The notes under the pieces were generated by a model. The model saw only the letters and a list, made by a program, of their open reading frames with translations. It was not told the origin of the DNA and searched no databases. This document shows positions 12,341-23,316 of a DNA stretch of 64,000 nucleotides, one piece after another. The DNA is taken from assembly GCA_026260175.1 (NCBI GenBank), contig JAKCWW010000439.1, positions 46,725 through 110,724 of the forward strand. The letters run 5' to 3'. Source of the stretch: Reticulitermes lucifugus (Eukaryota > Arthropoda > Insecta > Blattodea > Rhinotermitidae). Position 1 is the first letter of the stretch; each line of letters starts with the position of its first letter. The position numbers and the translations under genes are program-made.

Positions 12341-12577
12341 TAGCACCACTCATTCTTGACCTTGGCATTAGAGAGAGGTGTGTGACTAACTTCACGCCCC
12401 GGCCGCTTTACCCCGGGAAAGAACCCCGGTATCAATTTTATAAGAGGCTGGGTGGGACCCAGAGCCAGTCAGAAAGTTTTGGAGAAAAGATAAATTGTTG
12501 TCACTACCAGTATTCGAATCCAGGACCGTCCAGCTCATAGCCTAGTCACTATAACGACTATGCTACCCTGGCTCATA
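12341..12577 (-). mobile_element. tRNA-derived SINE, GRCCGCTTTACC family
   Basis: On the plus strand the body reads CTTCACGCCCCGGCCGCTTT, ACCCCGG, GAGGCTGGGTGGGACCCAGA, then the inverted head: TATTCGAATCCAGGACCGTC (B box), CAGCTCATAGCC, and an A-box region near TATGCTACCC. It is the same family as the best copy at 54430-54704, with several substitutions and a missing segment between the tail and CCGGCCGC. It lies 430 bp from the second-family SINE. Confidence 0.75.
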
Positions 12578-13149
12578 ATGTTATATCGGATGGTACGTAC
12601 AATTACACTATTGGGCGTAAATCTTTAACCCATAGTGGCCGGGGCATTCTTACAAGCTGCAAGGTCTGTTATTTTGTAACAGGCTAAATATTTTCCTTCT
12701 AAGCCTGTTGTCTGAAGTACTAGGACTAGAACGTTGGTTGACTGACTGTACATTCAACGGTGCGCATACCACGACACAGCAACATGCTTTCTCCGGCACC
12801 GTAACAATGAATGAGTGCGACGCAGGACAATTGCAGGCGCAGTTATGCGTAACAGTCATATAGGCAGAGCCCGAGGTGAAATTGTTTATCTTGTATAAAC
12901 TTGTAAAGTTCTTACTGTGAAAGAACCACAACCCCAAACGAAACTACAAGGAAATATTAAGCTGCCAGCAAATATAAAAAAAAGACAGTGCCTTGAGATG
13001 TTGCTGGGCTTTACAGAAGGATCCAGAAGAGCATACGAACGATTGGTGCCGTGGAAAAGCAATACGTAATACATATTCCGAGTGTCTGTTTGTAACCTTA
13101 GTTATCCAGCACGCAAACCGCTTGCGCCACATGTTACTCGTATAATGTC
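12578..13149. other. Unassigned DNA
   Basis: Nothing recognised. Overlapping minus-strand frames of 62-95 codons have no family signature. Confidence 0.4.
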
Positions 13150-13528
13150 ATTATGGCCTCTCCGGTTCTACCATATTTTTCAACATTATCTCATAAACGG
13201 TACGATTTTCGGAAAAAGCTACCGAACACGAAATGTGTGTTTTGATTTTCTCTACAACTTTTATCTGAAACATTTATCATTCTAAGCAGAATTGAGAGAG
13301 ATATGGCCATAAATGTATATTGGTCTTCATATAAAGTACCCGTTATTCTTGTCAGATTTTAAGGAAACTTGAATTTTCTCAACAGATGTTCGAAGAATCC
13401 TCAAATATCAAATTTAATGAAAATCCGTCCAGTGGGAGCAGAGTTGTTCCATGCTGACGGACGGGCAGCAGACAGACAATGACGCCGATGGTCGCTTTTC
13501 GCAATTTTGCGAACGCGCCTAAATATGG
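13150..13528 (+). repeat. Dispersed repeat ending in the CGCAATTTTGCGAACGCG hairpin
   Basis: The 3' part reads AAAATCCGTCCAGTGGGAG, CATGCTGACGGACGGGCAG, ACAGACAATGACGCC, then TCGCTTTTCGCAATTTTGCG and AACGCGCCTAAAT. The same ordered blocks recur at 50270-50430, and the final hairpin recurs at 5356-5384. The upstream part (CTCATAAACGGTACGATTTTCGG onward) probably belongs to it. No coding frame or tRNA head is present, so the class is unknown. The palindromic end followed by CTAAAT is reminiscent of elements with 3' hairpins, but the CTRR end of Helitrons is not exact. Confidence 0.55.
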
Positions 13529-13530
13529 GA

Positions 13531-14759
13531 GTCACAAATTTCCGAGTCATTTATAAGGCCTTATAATAAAAGGAGACATAACTTCATGACATGGCACACA
13601 GTATGTTCGCCCAATGTATCTCTTTCCGATGAGGCACTAATTATACCGAAAGAGGAATTCCCGAGTTTTCATAGCCCTTGCAGTCGAATGGTGGGAAACG
13701 AGCCTGATATATACCACAGCCACTTCCTCCCCAGGATCTTCCACTTGACTAAAAACATTCGTCAGGTTTTCATGCCGTTGTGAGGTGCGTTTGTAATGTA
13801 ATTCTTTAGTACGACAAATCAACTACAAATTTTTTGTCGAAAACAATTCTTATTCAAATGAACTGGATGGAAAAAACAGGACGTAAGTTCAGCGTCTAAT
13901 TCGAAATCAGAGCTGCTAAGTTCTATTCCGGAGAAGAAAGTGTTTATTCTATTCCCATAAGATACAAGTTTAAAATAGCCTTTTATCTCCGTTTGAGTCT
14001 TCCAAGTAGTCACCGTCTAAAATTCTAACAATTTCCTCGTCACAATTCTCTTGCATTCTCCCTAACACACTCGAGTCACGCGTTCAACGTAATTTAATTT
14101 TCCACTGAAAACTAGAAGATTTGACTTTAACACTAAAATGTGGTTTTTACAATCCCTGATTATATTACAGAAATACCGAGTTCGAATCCGGGCTACCAGA
14201 TTATGAATTAAATTGTTGAGGAACTTTATATTATATATATACCGTACATTTCAATAATTAATTAAATTGTTGAGATTTTATTGAGTACCTACTCAACAAG
14301 GATTTCCGTCTGCTGACTTCCGCGTCCTGCCATTCGACGCTGTAAAAGCCACACAGACGACAACAGCGTAATTTATAAACCCCACGGCCGCTGCCTATAT
14401 TAAACTCCTGTTGTGTTAAAGAATATCTCTATCGTTTACACGAGAGCAAATAGCCTCAGAAGCTGTCGCGCCTCCATGCCCGCATTTACACATCACTTTA
14501 CATGCAAAACTCAAAAGAGAAGTAAAATCAATTTATTTTCGCTTTAATATTTTCTTTGTAACTCCTATTTAGATTGATAAACTACAAATACTCAGTACGC
14601 AAATCAACACATGAAATAAAAGTTTTATTTCACTAACTTTAAATAACGAACACATTTCGGGATTGTCTTTTTTTATTCTCGGAAATGCGGCCTCTTAATT
14701 TGACCACTTTTTATCCTCTTAACGACAAACGAAGAAACATGGAGCATGTATGGAATGAT
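13531..14759. other. Unassigned DNA with a lone B-box-like site
   Basis: Positions 14172-14186 read GTTCGAATCCGGGCT, a good B box, but no A box lies 30-60 bp upstream and no known SINE body follows. It may be a scrap of a SINE. Confidence 0.4.
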
Positions 14760-14900
14760 AATTGACAGAGGAAAAAAGAAAAACGTAAGCGGACAGAAAG
14801 CTGTTTCAGTGCCACTTTGTCCACCACAAATCCTACATGGATTACAAGGAGATCTGGCCCAAGACTGCTCGGTAAAAAGCCATCGACTATACAGAAGAAC
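14760..14900 (-). mobile_element. Worn SINE fragment, GGGGAAAACCG family
   Basis: CAGTGCCACTTTGTCCACCA and CAAATCCTACATGGATTAC match the body of the SINE at 9440. The head side is badly diverged and no B box can be read. Confidence 0.5.
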
Positions 14901-16315
14901 TATGGCATGTTCTTAAAATGCCATGCTTCATTTTCAAACTCAGACCATTAAATAAGTTTCACACAATCACTGCCTTGTTCCCTTCACATAGACAAGTCTG
15001 GTTGACCTTGTTACTAATTAAACTCTGGCCTCCAAAATTCTTCCAGACCAAAGAAACTCCCAAAGTTACCAAGCTCAGCAACTCTTGAATCGAGCTGTTT
15101 ATCTGGTTACTACAGAGATCACTGGCCGTACCAGCATTTTTGTTTGAAGTCGTTCAGGCAGTTAAGTTACCTTGACCTTAACCGTGCAAGTGTCTTTGCC
15201 CTCTCCTCCATTCTAGCTTGTCCACCGCAACACGAAGCAACTAAATCAGAATGCTTGCCAATAGAGCGCAGCCAGGCAGTTCTTTCTGTTTAAAACAAAT
15301 TTGTCTTATGCTATTTCGAATGTGTTTTGCACTAGTGCAAAGAAAACTACAGAAAACACAAAGCATATGAGAGAGGTGCCTTATACGTTCTTGCCAGGAA
15401 TTTTCCCAGTAAACCTCCAACAATTTCAGGAGAGCATAAGTCCAATAAAAACAGGTTTCTTCCCCGGGTGAATATACAGAAAGATAAGATAGGCCTTCAC
15501 ATCTCATTATAAAAGCAAACAACACGAAATAATTTAAAAAATCAGAACAACGATTTCCGAACTGTGATCGAAATTACTCTAATTAAACACTACACGAACT
15601 TCCGTGTTTTAATCTATCACCGGGGTATTCCATAAAAGTCCATATTAGTCGTTTAGCTCAGTGTGTGTTCACACATTATAAGAAATCTTTCGATTAAATT
15701 TAGTATTTGTTTGCACACTGTGTTTCAGACCTTAGTTCCTTCTCGGAATTAAGCTAAAAAGAATGGCATGGCACGTGATCTGAGGGGAATTTCTACTAGT
15801 CGCCAGCGTTGAGTTAGCTTATACGAAAAAGCGGGGGATGCAAACACCACGTAGAAGGAAATGGCAAAACTTACCAAACAACATTGATATGTTAGGTATG
15901 GAGAGTAAAGGAATGGATAAATTATAACATTTTCTAGGAGTAGGCACTTAGAGAGAAACGTAACTGGTTCAAAGAGAAAAACTGCGTGATCCTTACTACA
16001 AAATTCATAAACAATGCACAATTGCGGGGGCGTACCAATGTGTCCGCCCATCCGTTCGTCTTCATTCAATCACATTTCGATGGTATTTGGTATTATGAGA
16101 CATTTATTTCTGTTTCAAGTGTGTCAAAAACAACACCTACATCACACTAAGCTAAAATGGCTCAGCATACAACAGATTAATAGCAGACTGCTTAACAAAG
16201 TTTACAAATATAAATTTGCTCTGCATCTGATTAGCTTTACACAAAATTAACTATGTCTTATGTTAAACGAGTGCAAGCTGTAAGCAAAAAAAAAAAAAAC
16301 GTGTGAGTGTTAAAA
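14901..16315. other. Unassigned DNA
   Basis: No recognised feature. A poly(A) run of about 14 nt lies just before the inverted element (about 16287-16300). It could be the tail of an unrecognised retroelement. Confidence 0.4.
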
Positions 16316-16721
16316 TTTGTATGACCATATTTAGGTAACATCATCCCATTGTGCTAGTTAATCAATATCGATTTTATTATCCTGACAAACATAAAACTCG
16401 AACACTGTACGTTCATTTATTTACTTTTCTTCGTCATGTTTCGGAAGTTTTTTCGGCCATCATCAGGCAGAAACACAAGTACACAATCAGAAAATATGTT
16501 ATGTAAGAGGAATAATAGCTACTTTTAAGTACTTTATCACGCCAAATGTGACGCAGAGGCCTCTTCAATAGCATGCTTTTCCGAATATGTACTTGTGTTT
16601 CGGCCTAATGATGACCGAAAAACAGCCGAAAAATGTTGTAGAAAAGTAAATAAATGAACTACAGTGTTCAAGGATTGTGTTTGTCTGGATAATAAAATAG
16701 ATTTTGTAAGACCACATTTTA
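16316..16721. mobile_element. Inverted-repeat element with a hammerhead-like motif in each arm
   Basis: The left arm (16364-16498) and right arm (16582-16705) are diverged reverse complements of about 125-135 bp around an 80-bp centre. Shared landmarks on the right arm are ATATGTACTTGTGTTTC, TAATGATG, GCCGAAAAATG, AAAAGTAAATAAATGAAC and GGATAATAAAAT. The left arm carries these inverted, with CTGATGA and GAAAC better preserved. Imperfect direct repeats TTTGTATGACCATATTTA (16316-16333) and TTTGTAAGACCACATTTTA (16703-16721) flank the structure and could be a target duplication. Penelope-like elements often sit as inverted pairs; that assignment is inferred, since no reverse transcriptase is present. 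Confidence 0.6.
16426..16473 (-). ncRNA. Hammerhead-like motif in the left arm
   Basis: On the minus strand: TTTCTGC, CTGATGA, T, GG...CC, GAAA, C-AT-G, then AC in place of the expected TA, and GAAGAAA. TTTCTGC and GAAGAAA pair at six of seven positions. Helix II is only two pairs, and the base that should be U16.1 is A, so this copy is probably inactive. Confidence 0.4.
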
Positions 16722-16905
16722 CAATCGTATAAAATGAGTACCACTATAACCTACTTCTGTATATTTTAAAATTCAGATTTTTAAAATTGTGATGGGAGTT
16801 AAAAATATTTGGAATCAAATGGCAGCAAGTATCCCCCGAATATAAAGTACTCTTTTACCTACTTCCCGAATGTAATTTTAATTTGATGTTGCAATTCACA
16901 AATAT

Positions 16906-17320
16906 TAACGAAGGTCAATCAAAAAGTAAAGTGAATTTGTCTGTAGAGGCGCTGCAATCGATGCACTGCGAAACGTAGGGGTTGTCTCAATAGCTACATA
17001 CTTAGGCATTTTTGCGACAAGTCGCTGTCAGGTTCAGTTAGTGTTGTGTTTGTTTACAAATCTTTTTTAAAGATGGCGGCACCGCTTTCGAATTATTCCG
17101 TTGTAGAACAGCGAGCTGTGATCCGTTTTATTGTGGTCAGAAGGCATTAAAGCATCTGAAGCCGCCGATTCGCAACAAGTGCAGAGGTTTTCTGTTCAAG
17201 GGGGTTCATATCCTTCACGACAACGCGCGTCCGCTTTCCGCCGCAGCTACCGTTGAAGCAATCAGGAAGCTGAAATTTGAACCTCCCCCACAAGCCATAC
17301 AGCATTTACGCTTAATTTAA
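16906..17320 (+). pseudogene. mariner (DD34D) transposase remnant with internal deletion
   Basis: An ATG at 17073 opens MAAPLSNYS followed by VEQRAVIRF, the N-terminal start of a mariner transposase. A one-base shift then gives WSEGIKASE, after which the helix-turn-helix and first catalytic Asp are missing. From about 17200 another frame reads GVHILHDNARP (second catalytic Asp codon 17219-17221), then AATVEAIRKLKFEPPP, and stops at 17318-17320 before the third Asp. Full mariner transposases are about 345 residues, so less than a third remains. The 5' flank AACGAAGGTCAATCAAAAAG may be a worn terminal inverted repeat; no 3' mate was found. Dead copy. Confidence 0.85.
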
Positions 17321-17702
17321 TGACGATATCAGCTCAGGCTACACAGTGTCGAGTCTTGGGATAATTAGTAAACACTGAATCTGAAAGAATTTGGAAATAA
17401 ACGGTCCTGACATAATTTCAGACCCTTTTCTGGCATTTATGCGGAAAGGCTTTTAAAACCACGAAAAAACTAACCAGAGTAGCAGATTTCCGGGATGAGA
17501 TTTATGCCCGAGACCTGCCGAATACGAAGCAGGATTGCTAACAACTCGACTGCGGTGTTCTGTATTTTCCCTAAAAAACACAATTTGAAAATTGTTATGA
17601 CTATCTTTAGAGTGCGAATGTCAACTTAGATTTGTCTGAATAGCGAGATGACTTAGACCAAATAGAAGCCGGCCTATGACATGAGATTTCAGATTCTCAT
17701 GA
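17321..17702. other. Unassigned DNA
   Basis: Nothing recognised. It may include the missing 3' side of the mariner remnant. Confidence 0.35.
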
Positions 17703-17860
17703 TGGTGAATACGAAGATTGCAGTCGTCTATAATGCGACGCCGTGCAGTTTCCTCCGTCAGGGTACCTTGAAGATGGAGGTAGAGGGTATTTGTGTACCA
17801 AGCTAAATGACGTCAAATTGCAAAAAAAACCAAAGCTCTTCGGATGTAAGAATTTACAGT
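17703..17860. mobile_element. Fold-back element copy, worn
   Basis: The left half reads ACGAAGATTGCAGTCGTCTA then GCGACGCCGTGCAG and CTCCGTCAGGG. The right half begins TTGAAGATGGAGGTAG and returns AAATGACGTCAAATTGC. Order and spacing fit the family at 33796 and 39577. No coding content. Confidence 0.55.
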
Positions 17861-18479
17861 TGTTTTCTAAAATTTACTCGCCCTTTGGTGAGAACTCGTC
17901 AGTCTGGAGCTCTGAAACGTAACGTTTGGCAATGAATAGAACAGCAGGTATATAAAACAAACAGGCTTATGTGACGTCACAGACTCTCTTGTACCGAATC
18001 TATGTAGTTCGCCGATTCAGTGTAATTAACTGGCTTACAAAGAGAAATTATAATGAAAAACGTTTGCTTTCACAAACGCATTTTTTAAATAGACTCAATG
18101 GTTGTAGGGAACAGAAAATTAAAGCAGAGGAAAAGTGAGTAATGAATTTATGTATGAAATAGAAGCGTTGAGACGACGAAAAAAGTTTCTGTCGAGCTGA
18201 CAGGAGCGTGAGGGTACATGAAAAACAACATCCGGCAGAGCGTGTCACATAGGCACTGTTTCCGTCCAAATGTTTCACAATTCTGTGCATTTTTGATAAG
18301 GAGTCGGCATAAGATTATCGACCTGTAAGGCAAACCTCAGTTACAGTTCAGACTGGAATATCTCAAACACTGTAAAGGTGTGCAGTTAAAATCACGGTTT
18401 CCATTAATGTTACTGAGGTTCAATTCGTTATCTAATGTCTTAATTTGTAAGGTTTCAGTATTCCACAGCGTTGATGTTC
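17861..18479. other. Unassigned DNA
   Basis: Nothing recognised. Confidence 0.4.
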
Positions 18480-18610
18480 AAGGATTTGGGTCTTCAGGGA
18501 CGTTAAAATGTGTAGCGGAGTTGACAGGGCGTTCAGTACTATGGGTCCACAGCCTCGAAGGTGAGAAAGCATTGCGGTCCTTCGAAACGTCAGGATTTGT
18601 GACAGTAACA
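18480..18610. mobile_element. Probable fold-back fragment
   Basis: Contains TGGGTCTTCAGGGACG on the left. On the right are AGCATTGCGGTCC and TTCGAAACGTCAGG, which resemble the inner right half of the fold-back family (GGCAGTACGATCC then CCGAAA). The outer ends are lost. Confidence 0.35.
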
Positions 18611-19099
18611 TCCTGAAACACCAGAAACCTAAGCTGTTTATTAGCTAATTCCAATTATCGCTCAGTTACTCAAAAAATCCCTTGTATTTTATGAAATGAA
18701 AGGGTTGATTAGCGAGTTCAGAGGAGAACAACACTGACGGCTCCCCTCAGCTACTTAAGCCCAGCCTACTCTGTAGCAAAATATTCAAATCAAAAACACT
18801 TTAAATAGCACCATCACATCTAAAATTAGATCTGCCAGGTAGCACCTGTCCTTCAAGGATGCTGATTAACATTTTGTGTACACGTACCATGGTACCTACT
18901 CACTCGTGTCTCCTTTACTTGATTACTGTAATACTGTGTGAAGAAGAGTTGAGATTACGAAACGTCTCATAAATGTTCGTCTTTCCATCATGCACTGTAT
19001 ATGGGGAATAAACAAATCCGCAGAAATTGTAAATACAAAAGTTTTCGCTTTAAAAAGGAGAAGTGTTGCTCATATGCCCTATGAAAAAGAGAATCTCAA

Positions 19100-19385
19100 G
19101 GAAAATCGAAACTAGTACCGTTATGTGGAAACGGGGAAACCCCATTCTAAGAGAAACACAAAGTCCAGAGGAAACCTAAGCTACAGCCACTCGTAAAATA
19201 CGACGATACGGGAAACCTCAGTAGGGAAAACCCGAAACTATTACTGTTGCTAGGATACGGGATAATCATACTCGAGGAAATAGCCAAATATTGGTTATAA
19301 CGCTGTTCCAATGATATGGGGAAAACAGGAAAACCAGTGCCAAAACTGCAGTGTAGAGTTTTCTGAGTGGGAAGGCTAGTTACGT
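19100..19385 (+). repeat. Degenerate tandem repeat, about 52-bp period
   Basis: Units begin with GGAAA at 19100, 19170, 19225, 19276 and 19328. Each runs through an ACTATTACTGTTGCTAGG-like middle to an ATACGGGAAACC-like end. The last three spacings are 55, 51 and 52 bp; the first is longer (70 bp), perhaps from a partial extra unit. Units are strongly diverged from one another. Confidence 0.45.
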
Positions 19386-21449
19386 AAAGTCCTACGCCCC
19401 GCTGTTACGATTTGTCTTTTAGATCCAAATGTCTCGCTGCTTTTATATCGGAAATTTTGTCAGCTACAAGAATCATATATGTCCGTAGGATCAGTACGGA
19501 AAAGTTGTGGAAGGATACGATTATATTCTAGGATTATTAGAAAATACTATTCAAACTTTTGTAGTGAGGAGCCAATAAAAACCATGAAAATCCTAAGTTG
19601 TGATAATTATTAACTATAATCGAACATGGGATGTCCAAAACACGAAACATGATTGCTAGCAGCTTTCTAACTATTGATATGCCCTAAAACTGACTGGGAC
19701 ATGGATTAGATCAGTAGGTTATTTACTTACACTCTTTCAACTACTGATTCCGTACAGCACCATATTATGATAGGTTAAAAGAAGAACATTCCTTCCTTTA
19801 CTTAAAAAAATGTACATTTTCAATTTTTAAATTTTGATGTAAATGCGGACATGAAGATGTCACTATCAGTATTTTCTAAATGTCAAGTCTTAAAAAAAAT
19901 ATTTCTCTCGCATAAACTGGAATTGTCTATGACAAACAGTAGTGTGGCAGGCGGAAACACATTATGTGATAAATATATGACCACGTGACTCAACGTAAAA
20001 GCAATTCTTCTAGGAAATTCACCTTACTTCTTGCATAAAACAGAACACAAAAGTGGCGCTGCGACCTGAACTAAACTCTAAAAATTCTTACGGACTTTCA
20101 AGTAAAATAAGCAAGACGCATGGTAAGTCTATTGGATATTATCCTCTTTCTACACATATGAGAATGACAAAATCCTATCTTACGAAAGTGCAGTATGATG
20201 AAAAGATTTGACAGTTGTAGATGGAAGGATCCTGTAAAATCTGTATTACAGAACTAGCATGTGAGAACATGGATTGGATCCATGTGGTTCAAGATGGAGT
20301 ATAGTCGTGGGCTCTTGTGAACACTGTTATGGATCTTAGAGTTCCGCAAAAGGCCGCCAATTTCCTGACCACATAAGAGATTCTTAGCATCTCAGGGAGC
20401 ACACGGCTCCATTAAGTGAGTTCGGTCGAAGACCTCTGCCGACCCAAAACGTGTGACGCCCGGACAGACAAGCCACTGACATCTGCATGAACCTCAAACC
20501 AGTATCTCCTAACTTAAGAAGGAAGCAATGACCCAGGTAAGAGTGACCACAGTTTTACTATGGCTTCCTGCCTCATTTCGTAACCTATTCCACGTCCTTA
20601 GCCTTGACAATCCGTATTCAACATAAAAAAACACAGCCAAGGAAACTGTGGTAAAATTTCTTTGTAAAATACAATCCCTCGCCTGAAATGAACGTTTCAG
20701 CAATACAACATAAGGCAGAAATAATTAAAATAATTTTTATGTTCTATTCGGATAATTCATGCACTGATACATACGCATAAAGCAGAAGGTGAAAGTTACA
20801 AAATACGTTGTAAGTTACAAACTTTCTCGTACACGTTGCACACGTAACTGACTCCACTGACCACAGTCTATCCACTATGAAGGATACTGACAATGGTCTA
20901 TGGTGATAGACGTAACCATAATTGTTGGCAGTGTCCATATCTCAGGCAAAAAGACCCCCAATACCTCAGACACTGGATCCAGCTCCTTCTAACGGGACTA
21001 CTAATCGACAAATTACCTGCCAATTATGCAACCCTACGACTCAGTATCCTGTTCACAAGCGCTCGACACTGGTCCCTATCCTGCTTCAGTTTAATGCAAT
21101 ACACAACCTCCTATTCTATAGCTTTAACATTTTATCTTAATGTTATCGTCTCCCTTCCATGCTTATGTATATTAGTACGTCTCTGCCCTGTAGGCTATGG
21201 ACTAAGATCGTTTACGCCTTTCTCACCTCTACAAGGCTTGCTAAATGCCCTACAAATCTCATCCTTACTTATCCGATCTCTCCAATAATAATACCTCGGT
21301 ATATAGTACAAATTATGAACAGACTCGCTATGCAGTTTTATCCATTGTCCGTAACATTATAAAAAGGAAAATAATATAATTATGGACTTTGAGGTCAGGT
21401 TATTTTATCCGGAAGCAATATTGAATGGAGAATGTCGTATGAAATGGAA
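19386..21449. other. Unassigned DNA including a 131-codon open frame
   Basis: The frame at 20893-21288 (+) is Leu/Ser/Thr-rich with several hydrophobic stretches. It overlaps other frames and matches nothing I know. The rest is AT-rich and featureless. Confidence 0.4.
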
Positions 21450-21625
21450 AGTCAAACAAGAATTTGGAAGGAAGCGGCCGTCATCTACTCGATGTACTAT
21501 CCCGAAATGTGCTGGAATGGAGTGAAGAAAACCAAAAAAATTCTCAGTAATGCTAATCGGTGTTCCCGCCCAAGATTCGAAACAGGCACTGTTCTAATAC
21601 ATGCCAGAATTTTTACCGATAAAGT
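21450..21625 (-). mobile_element. Worn SINE-like repeat, AAAACC family
   Basis: Blocks GGAAGCGGCCGTCATC, ACTATCCCGAAATGTGC, GGAATGGAGTGAAGAAAACC and CCAAGATTCGAAACAGGC match in order the repeats at 45485 and, in part, 41967 and 62545. The last block holds an inverted B-box-like GTTTCGAATC. The A box is not readable. Confidence 0.5.
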
Positions 21626-22145
21626 CAGATAAAGTCAACTTGTTCAGTACTCCTATCTAACCAATTATGTTAAATGACAGAACTTTGTATCATCAAAATC
21701 ATTACTACCGTTCAGAATTCACTTGGCTGATTTCGAAACTCTTAAACTACGCGCTTTTTAAATAGCTATGCCAAGTTTTATGGCGTGAATGCCTTATTGG
21801 ATGGTATTATCCTGGTATTCCGCAATTTCCGTCAAGATAAGATTCAAAAGAGCAGACGTCTAAAATCTTTTTTCCACTATACCAACCTCAACAAATCCTG
21901 TGTTACGAGACTTCAGAACGTAATGCCGAACAGCTTCTTGATTATCCAGTTCTACAAAGCTTGGTTATACATGTAGCTCCTTCAGATGTTTTAAGGTAAT
22001 AGAACGGCAGTTTTACACACCGTGTAGCACCAGTCCACAGTTCTGAGTCAATGTTTTTTGTTGCATTATAGCCCAGCTTCAAAGTCGCTTACCACGTTAA
22101 CTGAACAGCAAGCGAGTATTTAGAAAGACTTAAAAACGACAAGAG
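21626..22145. other. Unassigned DNA
   Basis: Nothing recognised. Confidence 0.4.
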
Positions 22146-22167
22146 TTTTTTTTTTTGGGGGGGGGGG
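22146..22167. repeat. T11-G11 homopolymer junction
   Basis: Eleven T residues are followed directly by eleven G residues. Such a junction is prone to slippage, and the length may be uncertain in an assembly. Confidence 0.9.
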
Positions 22168-22609
22168 TCGCGACGTCAGAGCTCAGTTGTTTCGTGCTTG
22201 ATGTGTCAGAGCCCCGAACTAGCTAGAACACTGAGTGACAGGAACAAGCAACCCCACTCGCTCGCCGTCCTCCTTCCCTCGTCACTCTAAGAGAGCCATC
22301 TAAGTCCGAAGACTGCGGTGTAGAGTTCTCAGACTTGATCACAACTGATCTACCAAAAGTAGACTTAAAGTCTCACTTCACTTGTCGATCGTGATTTTAA
22401 AGATGTGGAAACAAAGTCCTGGTTATATAACCTATTCCCATTTTTAGTGAATATTTCTGCCTCGTTTGTTTTTATATCCTTTCTTTTCTCCCGCTTCTCC
22501 TTAATCTATTTCAAGGTCCAATCGTGGCTTTGATGATGAACTTCCGGGTTTAATAATAAAGGCAAACTTACACAACAATTTAGTATCTTTCGAGTAACAA
22601 ACGGCCAAG
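22168..22609. other. Unassigned DNA
   Basis: Nothing recognised. Confidence 0.35.
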
Positions 22610-23255
22610 TAGAGAATTCATTAGCTAGTACGTATATCATTTAGGTTGTCAGCTACTGGACAACTTGGTGTCTAAGTAATCACCTTAAGAGTTAAACTGA
22701 ATGGTCAGTGAAATAGCCGGTCAGCTAAGTGGCTAGTCTGCTTGCTTCTTTGCTGCTTGGTTGGTCAGTTAATTACATATTTATCTGAGTAATCATCTGA
22801 GTAGTTAAGTTTTTAATTTCTATATTCCAACAACCATCAGTTTAGTTCGTTTCTTTGTTAGCTAGCCAGTCATGTAGTAATCGTGTGTTTGGTAAATCAG
22901 TCTGCCAAGCAGTCAGTCATTCAGATTCTTAGTTAGTCACGCAGATAATTAGGCAATTACTTCATCGAGAGTTGTTACCTTCTTAATTGGATGGCTGGTG
23001 GATTTTTTCGTTAACTAACCGGTCAGTTACATATTTTGTAGAACTATCAATAATCAGGCATAATAATTAGTCGCTTTGTTAGCTAGTTATAATGTACTTA
23101 GATTACTGATCACCCAATCGCTATTTTGAGTCCACTAGCTAGCCACTTTTTTTATCATTCCGTTATAAGACGCGTTATCGTGTTATTTAGCTGGCGGATT
23201 GACTAGTCATTCAGTCAGATGATCGGTTTGCTAATTAGAGTTCACAATACGGTAT
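22610..23255. repeat. Highly decayed CAGTTAGT/GCTAGT simple-sequence field
   Basis: About 640 bp in which TTAGTCAG, GTCAGTTA, TTAGCTAG, CAGTCAGTC and CTAGCCA-type words recur far more often than in the flanks, without a fixed phase. It is best read as an ancient tetra- or octanucleotide array now mostly scrambled by substitutions and indels. Confidence 0.5.
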
Positions 23256-23316
23256 TACTGCTTTAGCCCGCCGGCTTCATTCATGTATCTTTTGCCAGTA
23301 GTCCTGCTTCATTCAC

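Noticed and set aside
14172-14186. tRNA gene or SINE head at a B-box-like site
   Set aside because: No A box upstream and no cloverleaf or known SINE body around it.
18930-18975. GAAGAAGAGTTGAG followed by CGAAACGTCTC as a hammerhead
   Set aside because: The CTGANGA core is absent; only the GAAACG end is similar.
20893-21288. 131-codon plus-strand frame as a membrane protein gene
   Set aside because: Hydrophobic stretches come from pyrimidine-rich sequence; overlapping frames are equally open and no family motif is visible.
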